Below, piece after piece: positions 23,985 to 35,878 of a stretch of 64,000 nt of DNA. Each line of letters opens with the position of its first letter. Within the stretch, counting starts at the first letter, position 1. The DNA lies in contig NC_091972.1 of assembly GCF_036711975.1 (NCBI RefSeq), positions 38,879,001 through 38,943,000 on the forward strand. Direction: 5' to 3'. The notes beneath the pieces are model-generated. The model was not told the DNA's origin, ran no database searches, and saw only the letters and a list, made by a program, of their open reading frames with translations. Made by a program: the position numbers and the translations under genes. The DNA is from Onthophagus taurus. Taxonomy: Eukaryota > Arthropoda > Insecta > Coleoptera > Scarabaeidae.

Positions 23985-26900
23985 ATTGGTTTGGATATCT
24001 AGTTGATTTTATTAAGAAAAATCGTCCAATTTAGACATTTTGTGATTTATACTATATCACTAGAAACTGGTGATAGATAAATATGAAATAATTATGGATT
24101 ATGATTCTTTGATGTAATACGAATATTTTGTATTCACAAAATTTTTCTATATCAGTTTTAGTATCTACTTACGTTATATCTAGTTGATTTTATTAAGAAA
24201 AATCGCCCAATTTTGACATTTTCTGATTTATGCTATATCACTAGAAATTGGTAATAGATAAACATGAAAGAAGTGTCGATTATGATTTCTTGGTGCATTA
24301 GGAATATTTTTTATTCATATTGTCTTTCTCCATCAGTTTTAGTATTTAAGTTATAGCTGATTTTATTAGGAAAATACGTTCAATTTTGACATTTTGTGAT
24401 TTATGCTATATCAGTAGAAACTGGTGATAGATAAATACGGAATAACTATGGATTATGATTTCTTGATGTATTAGGAATACTTTATATTCAGAACGTCTTT
24501 CTCCATCAGTTTTAGTACTTACGTTATATCTAGTTGATTTTATTAAGAAAAATCATCCAATTTAGACATTTTATGATTTATACTATATCACTAGAAGTTG
24601 GTGATAGATAAATATGAAATAATTATGGATTATGATTCCTTGATATAATACGAATATTTTTTATTCATAGAGTCTTTCTCTATCAGGTTTAGTACTTACG
24701 TTATATCTAGTTGATTTTATTAAGAAAAATCACCCAATTTTGATATTTTCTGATTCATGCTATATCACTAGAGATTGGTGATAGATAAACATGAAAGAAA
24801 TGTGGATTATGGTTTCTTGGTGCATTAGGAATATGTTTTATTTATATCATCTTTCTCCATCAATTTTAGTACTTAAGTTATAGCTGATTTTATTAAGAAA
24901 ATACGTTCAATTTTGACAATTTGTGATTTATGCTATATCACTAGAAACTGGTGATAGATAAATATGGAATAACTATGGATTATGATTTCTTGATGTATTA
25001 GGAATATATTGTATTCATAATGTCTTTCTCCATGAGTTTTAGTACTTACGTAATATCTGGTTGATTTTATTAAGAAAAATCGTCCAATTTAGACATTTTG
25101 TGATTTATACTATATCACTAGAAACTGGTGATAGATAAATATGAAATAATTATGGATTATGATTGCTTGATGTAATACGAATATTTTTTATTCACAAAGT
25201 CTTTTTCTATCAGTTTTAGTACTTACGTTAGATCTAATTGATTTTATTAAGAAAAATCGCGTTATTTTGACATTTTCTGATTTATGCTATATCACTAGAA
25301 ATTGGTGATAAATAAAAATGAAAGAGGTGTGGACTATGATTTCTTGGTGCACTAGGAATATTTTTTATTCATATCGTCTTTCTCCGTCAGTTTTAGTACT
25401 TAAGTTATAGCTGATTTTATTAAGAAAATACGTTCAATTTTGACAATTTGTGATTTATGCTATATCACTAGAAACTGGTGATAAATAAATATGGAATAAC
25501 TTTGGATTATGATTTCTTGACGTATTAGGAATATTTTTTATTCATAACGTCTTCCTCCATCAGTTTTAGTACGTATGTTATATCTAGTTGATTTTATTAA
25601 GAAAAATCGTCCAATTTAGACATTTTGTGATTTGTACTATATCACTAGAAACTGGTGATAAATAAATATGGAATAACTTTGGATTATGATTTCTTGATGT
25701 AATACGAATATTTCTTATTCACAAAGTCTTTCTATATCAGTTTTAGTACTTACGTTATATCTAGTTGATTTTATTAAGAAAAATCGCCCAATTTTGACAT
25801 TTTCTGATTTATGCTATATCACTAGAAATTGGTGATAGATAAACATGAAAGAAGTGTGGATTATGGTTTCTTGGTGCATTAGGAATATTTTTTATTCATA
25901 TCGTCTTTCTCCATCAGTTTTAGTATTTAAGTTATAGCTGATTTTATTAAGAAAATACGTTCAATTTGGACATTTTGTGATTTATGCTATATCAGTAGAA
26001 ACTGGTGATAAATAAATACGGAATAACTTTGGATTATGATTTCTTGATATATTAGGAATATTTTTTATTCATAACGTCTTTCTCCATCAGTTTTAGTACG
26101 TAGGTTATATCTAGTTGATTTTATTAAGAAAAATCGTCTAATTTAGACATTTTGTGATTTGTACTATATCACTAGAAACTGGTGATAGATAAATATGAAA
26201 TAATTATGGATTATGCTTTCTTGATGTAATACGAATATTTTTTATTCACAAAGTCTTTCTTTGTCAGTTTTACTACTTACGTTATATCTAGTTGATTTTA
26301 TTAAGAAAAATCGCCCAATTTTGATATTTTCTCATATATGCTATATCACTAGAAATTGATGATAGATAAAAATGAAAGAAGTATGGATTATGATTTCTTG
26401 GTGCATTAGGAATATTTTTTATTCATATCGTCTTTCTCCATCAGTTTCAGTATTTAAGTTATAGCTGATTTTATTAAGAAAATACGTTCAATTTGGACAT
26501 TTTGTGATTTATGCTATATCAGTAGAAACTGGTGATAAATAAATACGGAATAACTTTAGATTATGATTTCTTGATATATTAGGAATATTTTTTATTCATA
26601 ACGTCTTTCTCCATCAGTTTTAGTACGTAGGTTATATCTAGTTGATTTTATTAAGAAAAATCGTCTAATTTAGACATTTTGTGATTTGTACTATATCACT
26701 AGAAACTGGTGATAGATAAATATGAAATAATTATGGATTATGCTTTCTTGATGTAATACGAATATTTTTTATTCACAAAGTCTTTCTTTGTCAGTTTTAC
26801 TACTTACGTTATATCTAGTTGATTTTATTAAGAAAAATCGCCCAATTTTGATATTTTCTCATTTATGCTATATCACTAGAAATTGATGATAGATAAAAAT

Positions 26901-28160
26901 GAAAGAAGTATGGATTATGATTTCTTGGTGCATTAGGAATATTTTTTATTCATATCGTCTTTCTCCATCAGTTTCAGTATTTAAGTTATAGCTGATTTTA
27001 TTAAGAAAATACGTTCAATTTGGACATTTTGTGATTTATGCTATATCAGTAGAAACTGGTGATAAATAAATACGGAATAACTTTAGATTATGATTTCTTG
27101 ATATATTAGGAATATTTTTTATTCATAACGTCTTTCTCCATCAGTTTTAGTACGTAGGTTATATCTAGTTGATTTTATTAAGAAAAATCGTCTAATTTAG
27201 ACATTTTGTGATTTGTACTATATCACTAGAAACTGGTGATAGATAAATATGAAATAATTATGGATTATGCTTTCTTGATGTAATACGAATATTTTTTATT
27301 CACAAAGTCTTTCTTTGTCAGTTTTACTACTTACGTTATATCTAGTTGATTTTATTAAGAAAAATCGCCCAATTTTGACATTTTCTCATTTATGCTATAT
27401 CACTAGAAATTGATGATAGATAAAAATGAAAGAAGTATGGATTATGATTTCTTGGTGCATTAGGAATATTTTTTATTCATATCGTCTTTCTCCATCAGTT
27501 TTAGTGTTTAAGTTATAGCTGATTTTATTAAGAAAATACGTTCAATTTGGACATTTTGTGATTTATGCTATATCAGTAGAAACTGGTGATAAATAAATAC
27601 GGAATAACTTTGGATTATGATTTCTTGATATATTACGAATATTTTTTATTCATAACGTCTTTCTCCATCAGTTTTAGTACGTAGGTTATATCTAGTTGAT
27701 TTTATTAAGAAAAATCGTCTAATTTAGACATTTTGTGATTTGTACTATATCACTAGAAACTGGTGATAGATAAATATGAAATAATTATGGATTATGCTTT
27801 CTTGATGTAATACGAATATTTTTTATTCACAAAGTCTTTCTTTATCAGTTTTAGTACTTACGTTATATCTAGTTGATTTTATTAAGAAAAATCGTCCAAT
27901 TTAGACATTTTGTGATTTATACTATATCACTAGAAACTGGTGATAGATAAATATGAAATAATTATGAATTATGATTCCTTGATGTAATACGAATATTTTT
28001 TATTCACAAAGTCTTTCTCTATCAGTTTTAGTACTTACGTTATATCTAGTTGATTTTATTAGAAGAAAAATCGCCCAATTTTGACATTTTCTGATTTATG
28101 TTATATCACTAGGAACGGGTGATAGATAAATATGAAATAAGCGTGGATTATGACTTTTTC
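23985..28160 (+). repeat. Satellite family 1, array 2: trimeric higher-order repeat (~528 bp)
   Basis: Monomers of about 176 bp fall into three types in fixed order. Type A has tagttgat, cgtccaatttagac and aaataattatgg; B has cgcccaattttgac and gaaagaagtgtgg; C has tagctgat, aatacgttcaattt and ggaataactttgg. A-B-C repeats with a period near 528 bp from about 24000 to 27700; the last copies run A-A-B. Trimers between about 25900 and 27700 are nearly identical, so homogenisation is recent there. No coding content. Confidence 0.92.
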
Positions 28161-28498
28161 ATGTCCAAAGAGTCCAAGTTTCTAAACTCTACCTTACTTT
28201 ATCCTACTTTAAACGTATGGTGTTTTCTCAACGAATAGAAAGGGTGGATTTGTAGCAAATAACGAATATGTGAAGCAAATGTACTATATTCTATAAACTT
28301 ATAACAATAAAGTTTGGACAACAATACACTTCCTATTTGCATTTAAAGAACATCCATTTTTACTCATTATTTTCAGATGATATCCCACGATACACCAATA
28401 AAGTTCCAAGTCCTTATCATCAAGCAATAAAACTTAACATAATTTTTATTCATAAAATATTTTAATAAAAATCAAATAACAAAACAAACCAATAAATA
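28161..28498. other. Spacer between satellite and gene D flank
   Basis: AT-rich, no gene seen. Confidence 0.4.
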
Positions 28499-28663
28499 TT
28501 AATGAAAATCAATAATCGTATAAGATATTAAAAGCTTTATTGAATTAGGTTGACGTTCGTAATAATATTTGTCCGTCGTAATTTCTACTCTAGTTATTTC
28601 ACACAGTAACTCTTGTGCTTTTTCAAATGTAACTGACCGGAAAATGTTAACTAAGCAAAAAAA
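28499..28663 (-). CDS. Possible isolated terminal exon (uncertain)
   Basis: A minus-strand frame carries a well-mixed peptide (S-V-T-F-E-K-A-Q-E-L-L-C-E-I-T-R-V-E-I) preceded by an acceptor-like tttgcttag and ended by TAA. The composition is unlike the surrounding AT-driven frames, so it could be the last exon of an unknown gene. No upstream exon was found between here and gene D, and no family is recognised. Confidence 0.2.
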   Translation of the reverse strand, partial: FFCLVNIFRSVTFEKAQELLCEITRVEITTDKYYYERQPNSIKLLISYTIIDFH

Positions 28664-28755
28664 CCGATTAAACCATACCATAAATTCCTTGGCGAATCAA
28701 TGGAACCTCACAGTCTTTTTATTAAGTGAACCTGAAGCGTCTTAATATTATAAAG

Positions 28756-28806
28756 GTAAAAAAATCATTAATTAAGTTATTAATTACAAAAATTTCGTTG
28801 TTATAG
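28756..28806 (+). promoter_or_regulatory. Gene D 51-nt 5'UTR intron
   Basis: Donor aaag|gtaaaaaa at 28756 and acceptor gttgttatag ending at 28806, directly before the ATG. Same placement as in genes B and C. Confidence 0.5.
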
Positions 28807-29595
28807 ATGTACTTTAGCACTACATTTTTATTACTATTTCTTTTTTACAACTTAAATTTGATCAGTTCAAATAAAAATTGCACGGAAATAAATGATTTTG
28901 CTAAAAAGTACTGCAGACGGTTCGCGACTAATTTACAAGAAACTTGTTTAAAAAAACGTTTGAAACGATCAGGTTGTTTTAATTCTTGCGAAAATGATTG
29001 TGTTGAAGATGTTCATGTTTATGATAAGGAATCGAGTAAAATAACGACAACTTTGGATATTGCAAATCTTATTAATAATAATAACAAAATTAATCAAACA
29101 ACTTCTGTGAATTCATTCATTAATAATGATATTTTGATTGTTCCGCAAAAACGAGCTATTTGCTGTAAAATTTTAATACCAAAATGTGAAAAGTTTCATC
29201 CGAAACGTTGTAATTTATCGATTGAAAAAAGATGTGGAAAAATTTGTGAGGATAATATTAGATACAATAATTATTTGGGATATTATTATAATTATTTTAT
29301 AAGAAGTTGTGTTGCGCAGTCGTTGTATGATAATAATTGTTACGATTATAATTATCAATATTGTTATTATTCTTATTATCAACGAGTTAAATGGTGTGAA
29401 GAGCTATATAATTGGTATTATAACTATGGGATTTTTAATAAGAAGAGAAATGAAGGTGTCGAAGAAACTTTCAGTAATTCCCTAGGTTAGTTATTTTTTT
29501 GATAATAAAATTATGTTTTAATTTTTGTTTGTTTTCTAGATGTTGAAGAGAATGTTATAACTACTACGGAAATTTCCAGCAAAGAAGTTGAATAA
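28807..29595 (+). CDS. Gene D: diverged, shorter secreted cysteine-rich paralogue
   Basis: Two coding exons (28807-29485 and 29540-29595, phase 1, GT/AG) give 244 residues. Signal peptide 1-21; Cys at 25, 36, 47 and 57 with the same x10, x10, x9 spacing as gene C and R-L-K-R before the last; a degenerate Asn-rich motif (ANLINNNNKINQT); and the second module CC-x6-C-x7-C-x7-CG-x2-C (119-147). A Tyr/Asn-rich region (YYYNYF, CYDYNYQYCYYSYYQ) and a short acidic end follow. The dense middle Cys cluster of B and C is missing: only CFNSCENDC remains. It is the only plus-strand member. It may be a specialised or decaying copy, but the open frame and splice sites are intact. Confidence 0.8.
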
Positions 29596-30214
29596 TAAAC
29601 ACATCCTTTTAATTAGATTTTAGTGTTTTTTATAACATAATTATTAATATCGATTGAGTTTAATAAAATTTTCTTGAAATAATGTTTAGTTCTTTATTGT
29701 TGTTTAACTAGGAAATGATTGTGACCGTCATAGTTTCTATCTTGTTGGTGAAATTACTAATTGTGAGATTAGTATTGCTGATCTAACATGGGAAGAGAGT
29801 AAAATGTTTTTGAAGTACCTAAAAGCTTTTGATTTATTTTATTTATTTTTAAGGAAAATAAAAAAGAGATTAAAATTGTGTATTCTTTCAGATATATATG
29901 TAAGGAATTTTAATCGGAGATCAATAATAAAATTGATAAGGAAAGAGAAAAATGTAGGTCAGTAGGTTCCCGGCAAATAAAATCTTTATCTTGACAAAAT
30001 AAATAAATCAATAAAAAAATTTCGGTTTCGAAATTTTAAAAGAAAGGGATTATTATCGTAAACACTCAATCCACATTACTAAATTAACTCAATTACTACG
30101 TTAATAAATTATTAAAAGTCTTACTCGATCTGCATCAAGATTCCTTCGTATATAGGGTGGTACAAATTTTAATCGAGAAACTTTACTAGGATACTACAGA
30201 GTGTTTCTGTAAAT
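29596..30214. other. 3' flank of gene D, no gene seen
   Basis: AT-rich with short broken frames. No repeat unit before about 30215. Confidence 0.4.
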
Positions 30215-33200
30215 CGTTGCATAATTTTATGAGGTCTGAAAGTGTCCTCTTTCAAACTATGTAGAATAATCGTAGTGTTAGATTACAAAATTTTGGAGAA
30301 AGAAAGAATTAAGTTAAAGCTTACGTAATAAAGTAATAATAATAAAATTTATGGAGAACTTATTTATGAAACGACATTTATTTTAAATTAAAGCTCAAAA
30401 TTTCTTCTTTTAAATGGTATATAATAAATATTAGGTTAATTTATGAAAATGTAGAGAAAATAAATGTTGAAATAAAAGCACCATTTTTGCTTAACCTAAA
30501 AATGACAAAAATCATAAAAATTAAAAAATCCTGGAAGCGGTGTTTATGAAAATTAAGGAATGAGTTTAACTTAAATTAAAGCTAAAACTGTCCTCTTTCA
30601 AACCATGTATAATAATCGTAGTGTTAGATTACAAAAATTTGGAGAAAAAAAGAATAAGTTGAAGATTACGTAATTCAAAAATTTTGAAAAAGATGAAAAA
30701 TTAAAAATTCATGGAGAACTTATTTATGACGACTAAGAAACGAGATTTATTTTAAATTAAAGCTCAAAGTTTTCTCTTTTAAATGATATATAATAAATAT
30801 TAGGTTGATTTAAAAAAATGTTTAGAAAAGAAGTGTTGAAGTAAAAGCACCATTTTTGCTTAACCTAAAAATGTCAAAAATCATAAAAATTAAAAAAATC
30901 CTGGATGCGGTGTTTATGAAAATTAAGAAATGAGATTTATCTTAAATTAAAGCTGAAAGTGTCCTCTTCCAAACCATATATAATAATCGTAGTGTTAAAT
31001 TACAAAAATTTTGAGAAAAAAAGAATTAAGTTGAAGCTTACTTAATTCAAAAATTTTAAAAAAGATGAAAAATTAAAAATTCATGGAGAACTTATTTATG
31101 AAGACTAAGAATCGAGATTTATTTTAAATTAAAGCTCAAAGTTTTCTCTTTTAAATGATATATAATAAATATTAGGTTGATATAAAAAAATGTTTAGAAA
31201 AGAAGTGTTGAAGTAAAAGCACCATTTTTGCTTAACCTAAAAATGTCAAAAATCATAAAAATTAAAAAAATCCTGGATGCGGTGTTTATGAAAATTAAGA
31301 AATGAGATTTATCTTAAATTAAAGCTGAAAGTGTCCTCTTTCAAACCATATATAATAATCGTAGTGTTAAATTACAAAAATTTTGAGAAAAAAAGAATTA
31401 AGTTGAAGCTTACTTAATTCAAAAATTTTAAAAAAGATGAAAAATTAAAAATTCATGGAGAATTTATTTATGAAGACTAAGAATCGAGATTTATTTTAAA
31501 TTAAAGCTCAAAGTTTTCTCTTTTAAATGATATATAATAAATATTAGGTTAATTTATGAAAATGTAGAGAAAATAAATGTTGAAATAAGCACCATTTTTG
31601 CTTAACCTAAAAATGACAAAAATTTTAAAAATTAAAAAATCCCGGAAGCGGTGTTTATGAAAATTAAGGAATGAGATTTATCTTAAATTAAAGCTGAAAG
31701 TGTCCTCTTTCAAGCCATGTATAATAATCGTAGTGTTAGATTACAAAAATGTTGAGAAAAAAAGAATTAAGTTGAAGCTTACGTAATTCAAAAATTTTAA
31801 AAAAGTTGAATAATTAAAAATTCATGGAGAACTTATTTATGAAGACTAAGAAACGTGATTTATTGTAAATTAAAGCTCAAAGTTTTCTCTTTTAAATGAT
31901 ATATAATAAATATTAGGTTGATATAAGAAAATGTGGAGAAAAGAAATGTTGAAGTAAAAGCACCATTTTCGCTTAACCTAAAAATGTCAAAAATCATAAA
32001 AATTAAAAAAATCCTAGAAGCGGTGTTTATGAAAATTAGGGAATGAGATGTATCTTAAATTAAAGCTAAAAGTGTCCTCTTTCAAACCATGTATAATAAT
32101 CGTAGTGTTAGATTACAAAAATTTGGAGAAGAAAAGAATTAAGTTGAAGCTTACGTAATTCTAAAATTTTAAAAAAGATGAAAAATTAAAAATTCATGGA
32201 GAACTTATTTATGAAGACTAAGAAACGTGATTTATTGTAAATTAAAGCTGAAAGTTTTCTCTTTTAAATGATATATAATAAATATTAGGTTAATTTATGA
32301 AAATGTAGAGTAAATAAATGTTGAAATAAAAGCACCATTTTTGCTTAACCTAAAAATGACAAAAATTTTAAAAATTAAAAAATCCTGGAAGCGGTGTTTA
32401 TGAAAATTAACGAATGAGATTTATCTTAAATTAAAGCTGAAAGTGTCCTCTTTCAAACCATGTATAAAAATCGTAGTGTTAGATTACAAAAATTTGGAGA
32501 AAAAAAGAATTAAGTTGAAGCTTACGTAATTCAAAAATTTTAAAAAAGATGAAAAATTAAAAATTTATGGAGAACTTATTTATGAAGACTAAGAAACGCG
32601 ATTTATTGTAAATTAAAGCTCAAAGTTTTCTCTTTTAAATGATATATAATAAATATTAGGTTAATTTATGAAAATGTAGAAAAAATAAATGTTGAAATAA
32701 GCACCATTTTTGCTTAACCTAAAAAAGACAAAAATTTTAAAAATTAAAAAAATCCTGGAAGCGGTGTTTATGAAAATTAAGGAATGAGATTTATCTTAAA
32801 TTAAAGCTGAAACTGTCCTCTTTCAAACCATGTATAATAATCGTAGTGTTAAATTACAAAAATTTTGAGAAAAAAAGAATTAAGTTGAAGCTTATGTAAT
32901 TCAAAAATTTTAAAAGAGATGGAAAATTAAAAATTCACGGAGAACTTATTTAAGAAGACTAAGAAACGAGATTTATTTTAAATTAAAGCTCAAAGTTTTC
33001 TTTTTTAAGTGATATATAATAAATATTAGGTTTATTTAAGAAAATGTAGAGAAAGTAAATGTTGAAGTAAAGCACCATTTTCGCTAAACCTAAAAATGTC
33101 AAAAATCATAAAAATTTAAAAAGACCTGGAAGCGGTGTTTATGAAAATTAAGGAATGAGATTTATCTTACATTAAAGCTGAAAGTGTCCTCTTTCAAACC

Positions 33201-35625
33201 ATGTATAATAATCGTAGTTTTACATTACAAAAATATGGAGTAAAAGAGAATTAAGTTAAAGCTTAAGTAATTCAAAAATGTCAAATAGATGAAAATTCAA
33301 AAATGTATGGAGAACTTATATATGCAGACTAAGAAACGAGGTTTATTTTAAATTAAAACTCAAAGTTTTCTCTTTTAAATGATATATAATAAACATTAGG
33401 TTAATTTATGAAAATGTAGAGAAAATAAATGTTGAAATAAAAGCACCATTTTTGCTTAATCTAAAAATGACAAAAATTTTAAAAATTAAAAAAATTCTGG
33501 AAGCGGTGTTTATGAAAATTAAGGAATGAGATTTATCTTAAATTAAAGCTGAAAGTGTGCTCTTTCAAACCATGTATAATAATCGTAGTGTTGGATTACA
33601 AAAATTTGGAGAAAAAAAGAATTAAGTTGAAGCTTACGTAGTTTAAAAATGTTGAAAAATATGAAAAATTAAAAATTCAAGTAGAACTTATTTATGCAGA
33701 CTAAGAAACGAGGTTTCTTTTAAATTAAAACTCAATGTTTTCTCTTTTAAATGATATATAATAAACATTAGGTTAATTTATGAAAATGTAGAGAAAATAA
33801 ATGTTGAAATAAAAGCACCATTTTTGCTTAACCTAAAAATTACAAAAATTTTAAAAATTAAAAAAATCCTGGAAGCGGTGTTTATGAAAATTAAGGAATG
33901 AGATTTATCTTAAATTAAAGCTGAAAGTGTCCTCTTTCAAACCATGTATAATAATCGTAGTGTTAGATTACAAAAATTTGGAGAAAGAAAGAATTAAGTT
34001 AAAGCTAACGCAATTCAAAAATTTTAAAAAAGATGAAAAATTAAAAATTCATGGAGAACTTATTTATGAAGAGTAAGAAGCAAGATTTATTTTAAATTAA
34101 AGCTCAGAGTTTTCTCTTTTAAATGATATATAATAAATATTAGGTTGATTTAAGAAAATGTGGAGAAAAGAAATGTTGAAATAAAAGCACCATTTTTGCT
34201 TAACGTAAAAATGTCAAAAATCATAAAAATTAAAAAAGCTTGGAAGTGGTGTTTATGATAATTAACGAATGAGATTTATCATAAATTAAAGCTGAAAGTG
34301 TCCTCTTTCAAACCATGTATAATAATCGTAGTGTTAGATTACAAAAATTTGGAGAAAGAAAGAATTAAGTTAAAGCTAACGTAATTCAAAAATTTTAAAA
34401 AAGATGAAAAATTAAAAATTCATGGAGAACTTATTTATGAAGACTAAGAAACGAGATTTATTTTAAATTAAAGCTCAAAGTTTTCTCTTTTCAATGATAT
34501 ATAATAAATATTAGGATAATTTATGAAAATGTAGAGAAAATAAGTGTTGAAATAAAAGCAACATTTTTGCTTAACCTAAAAATGACAAAAATTTTTAAAA
34601 TTATAAAAATCCTGAAAGCGATATTTATGAAAATTAAGGAATGAGATTTATCTTAAATTAAAGCTGAAAGTGTCCTCTTTCAAACCATGTATAATAATCG
34701 GAGTGTTAAATTACAAAAATTTTGAGAAAAAAAGAATTAAGTTGAAGCTTACGTAATTCAAAAATTTTAAAAAAGATGAAAAATTAAAAATTCACGGAGA
34801 ACTTATTTAAGAAGACTAAGAAACGAGATTTATTTTAAATTAAAGCTCAAAGTTTTCTCTTTTAAATGATATATAATAAATATTAGGTTAATTTAAGAAA
34901 ATGTTTAGAAAAGATGTGTTGAAGTAAAAGCACCATTTTTGTTTAACCTAAAAATGTCAAAAATCATAAAAATTAAAAAAATCCTGGATGCGGTCTTTAT
35001 GAAAATTAAGAAATGAGATTTATCTTAAATTAAAGCTGAAAGTGTCCTCTTTCAAACCATATATAATAATCGTAGTGTTAAATTACAAAAATTTTGAGAA
35101 AAAAAGAATTAAGTTGAAGCTTACTTAATTCAAAAATTTTAAAAAAGATGAAAAATTAAAAATTCATGGAGAACTTATTTATGAAGAGTAAGAAACGAGA
35201 TTTATTTTAAATTAAAGCTCAAAGTTTTCTCTTTTAAATGATATATAATAAATATTAGGTTGATTTAAGAAAATGTTTAGAAAAGAAGTGTTGAAGTAAA
35301 AGCGTCATTTTTGCTTAACCTAAAAATGTCAAAAATCATAAAAATTTAAAAAAGCCTGGAAGCGGTGTTTATGAAAATTAGTGAATGAGATGTATCTTAA
35401 ATTAAAGCTAAAAGTGTCCTCTTTCAAACCATGTATAATAATCGTAGTGTTAGATTACAGAAATTTGGAGAAAAAAAAAATTAAGTTGAAGCTTACGTAA
35501 TTCAAAAATTTAAAAAAAGATGACAAATTAAAAGTTCATGGAGAACTTATTTATGAAGACTAAGAAACGAGATTTATTTTAAATTAAAGCTCAAAGTTTT
35601 CTCTTTTAAATGATATATATTAAAT
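30215..35625 (+). repeat. Satellite family 2, array 2 (~370-bp dimer, ~14-15 copies)
   Basis: The landmark gtgtcctctttcaaaccatg recurs near 30240, 30593, 30963, 31330, 31697 and so on to about 35413, a period of 365-375 bp. Each unit is a dimer of ~185-bp halves, aaagctgaaagtgtcctctttcaaa versus aaagctcaaagttttctctttt. It is homologous, in the same orientation, to the array at 7990-12260. Non-coding. Confidence 0.92.
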
Positions 35626-35878
35626 TAACTTTAAAATCTATTATTGACGATATATGAAAAACTGTTATTGAAACGGAATCTACAATAACGATGGAATTCA
35701 TATAGGGACATCTTCTTGATGTTGAATTACAATTAAAGAACAGTTCGAAAATGTTCTTAATATATCGTTCTATGAGAAAATATGTGTAAATTACTATAAA
35801 TATTTGATGAGACTTTTAATTCTCTAAAGAAAATACTGTATTCGTTTAATATTTCTTTATTAATGCCCTCTTAAAAAA

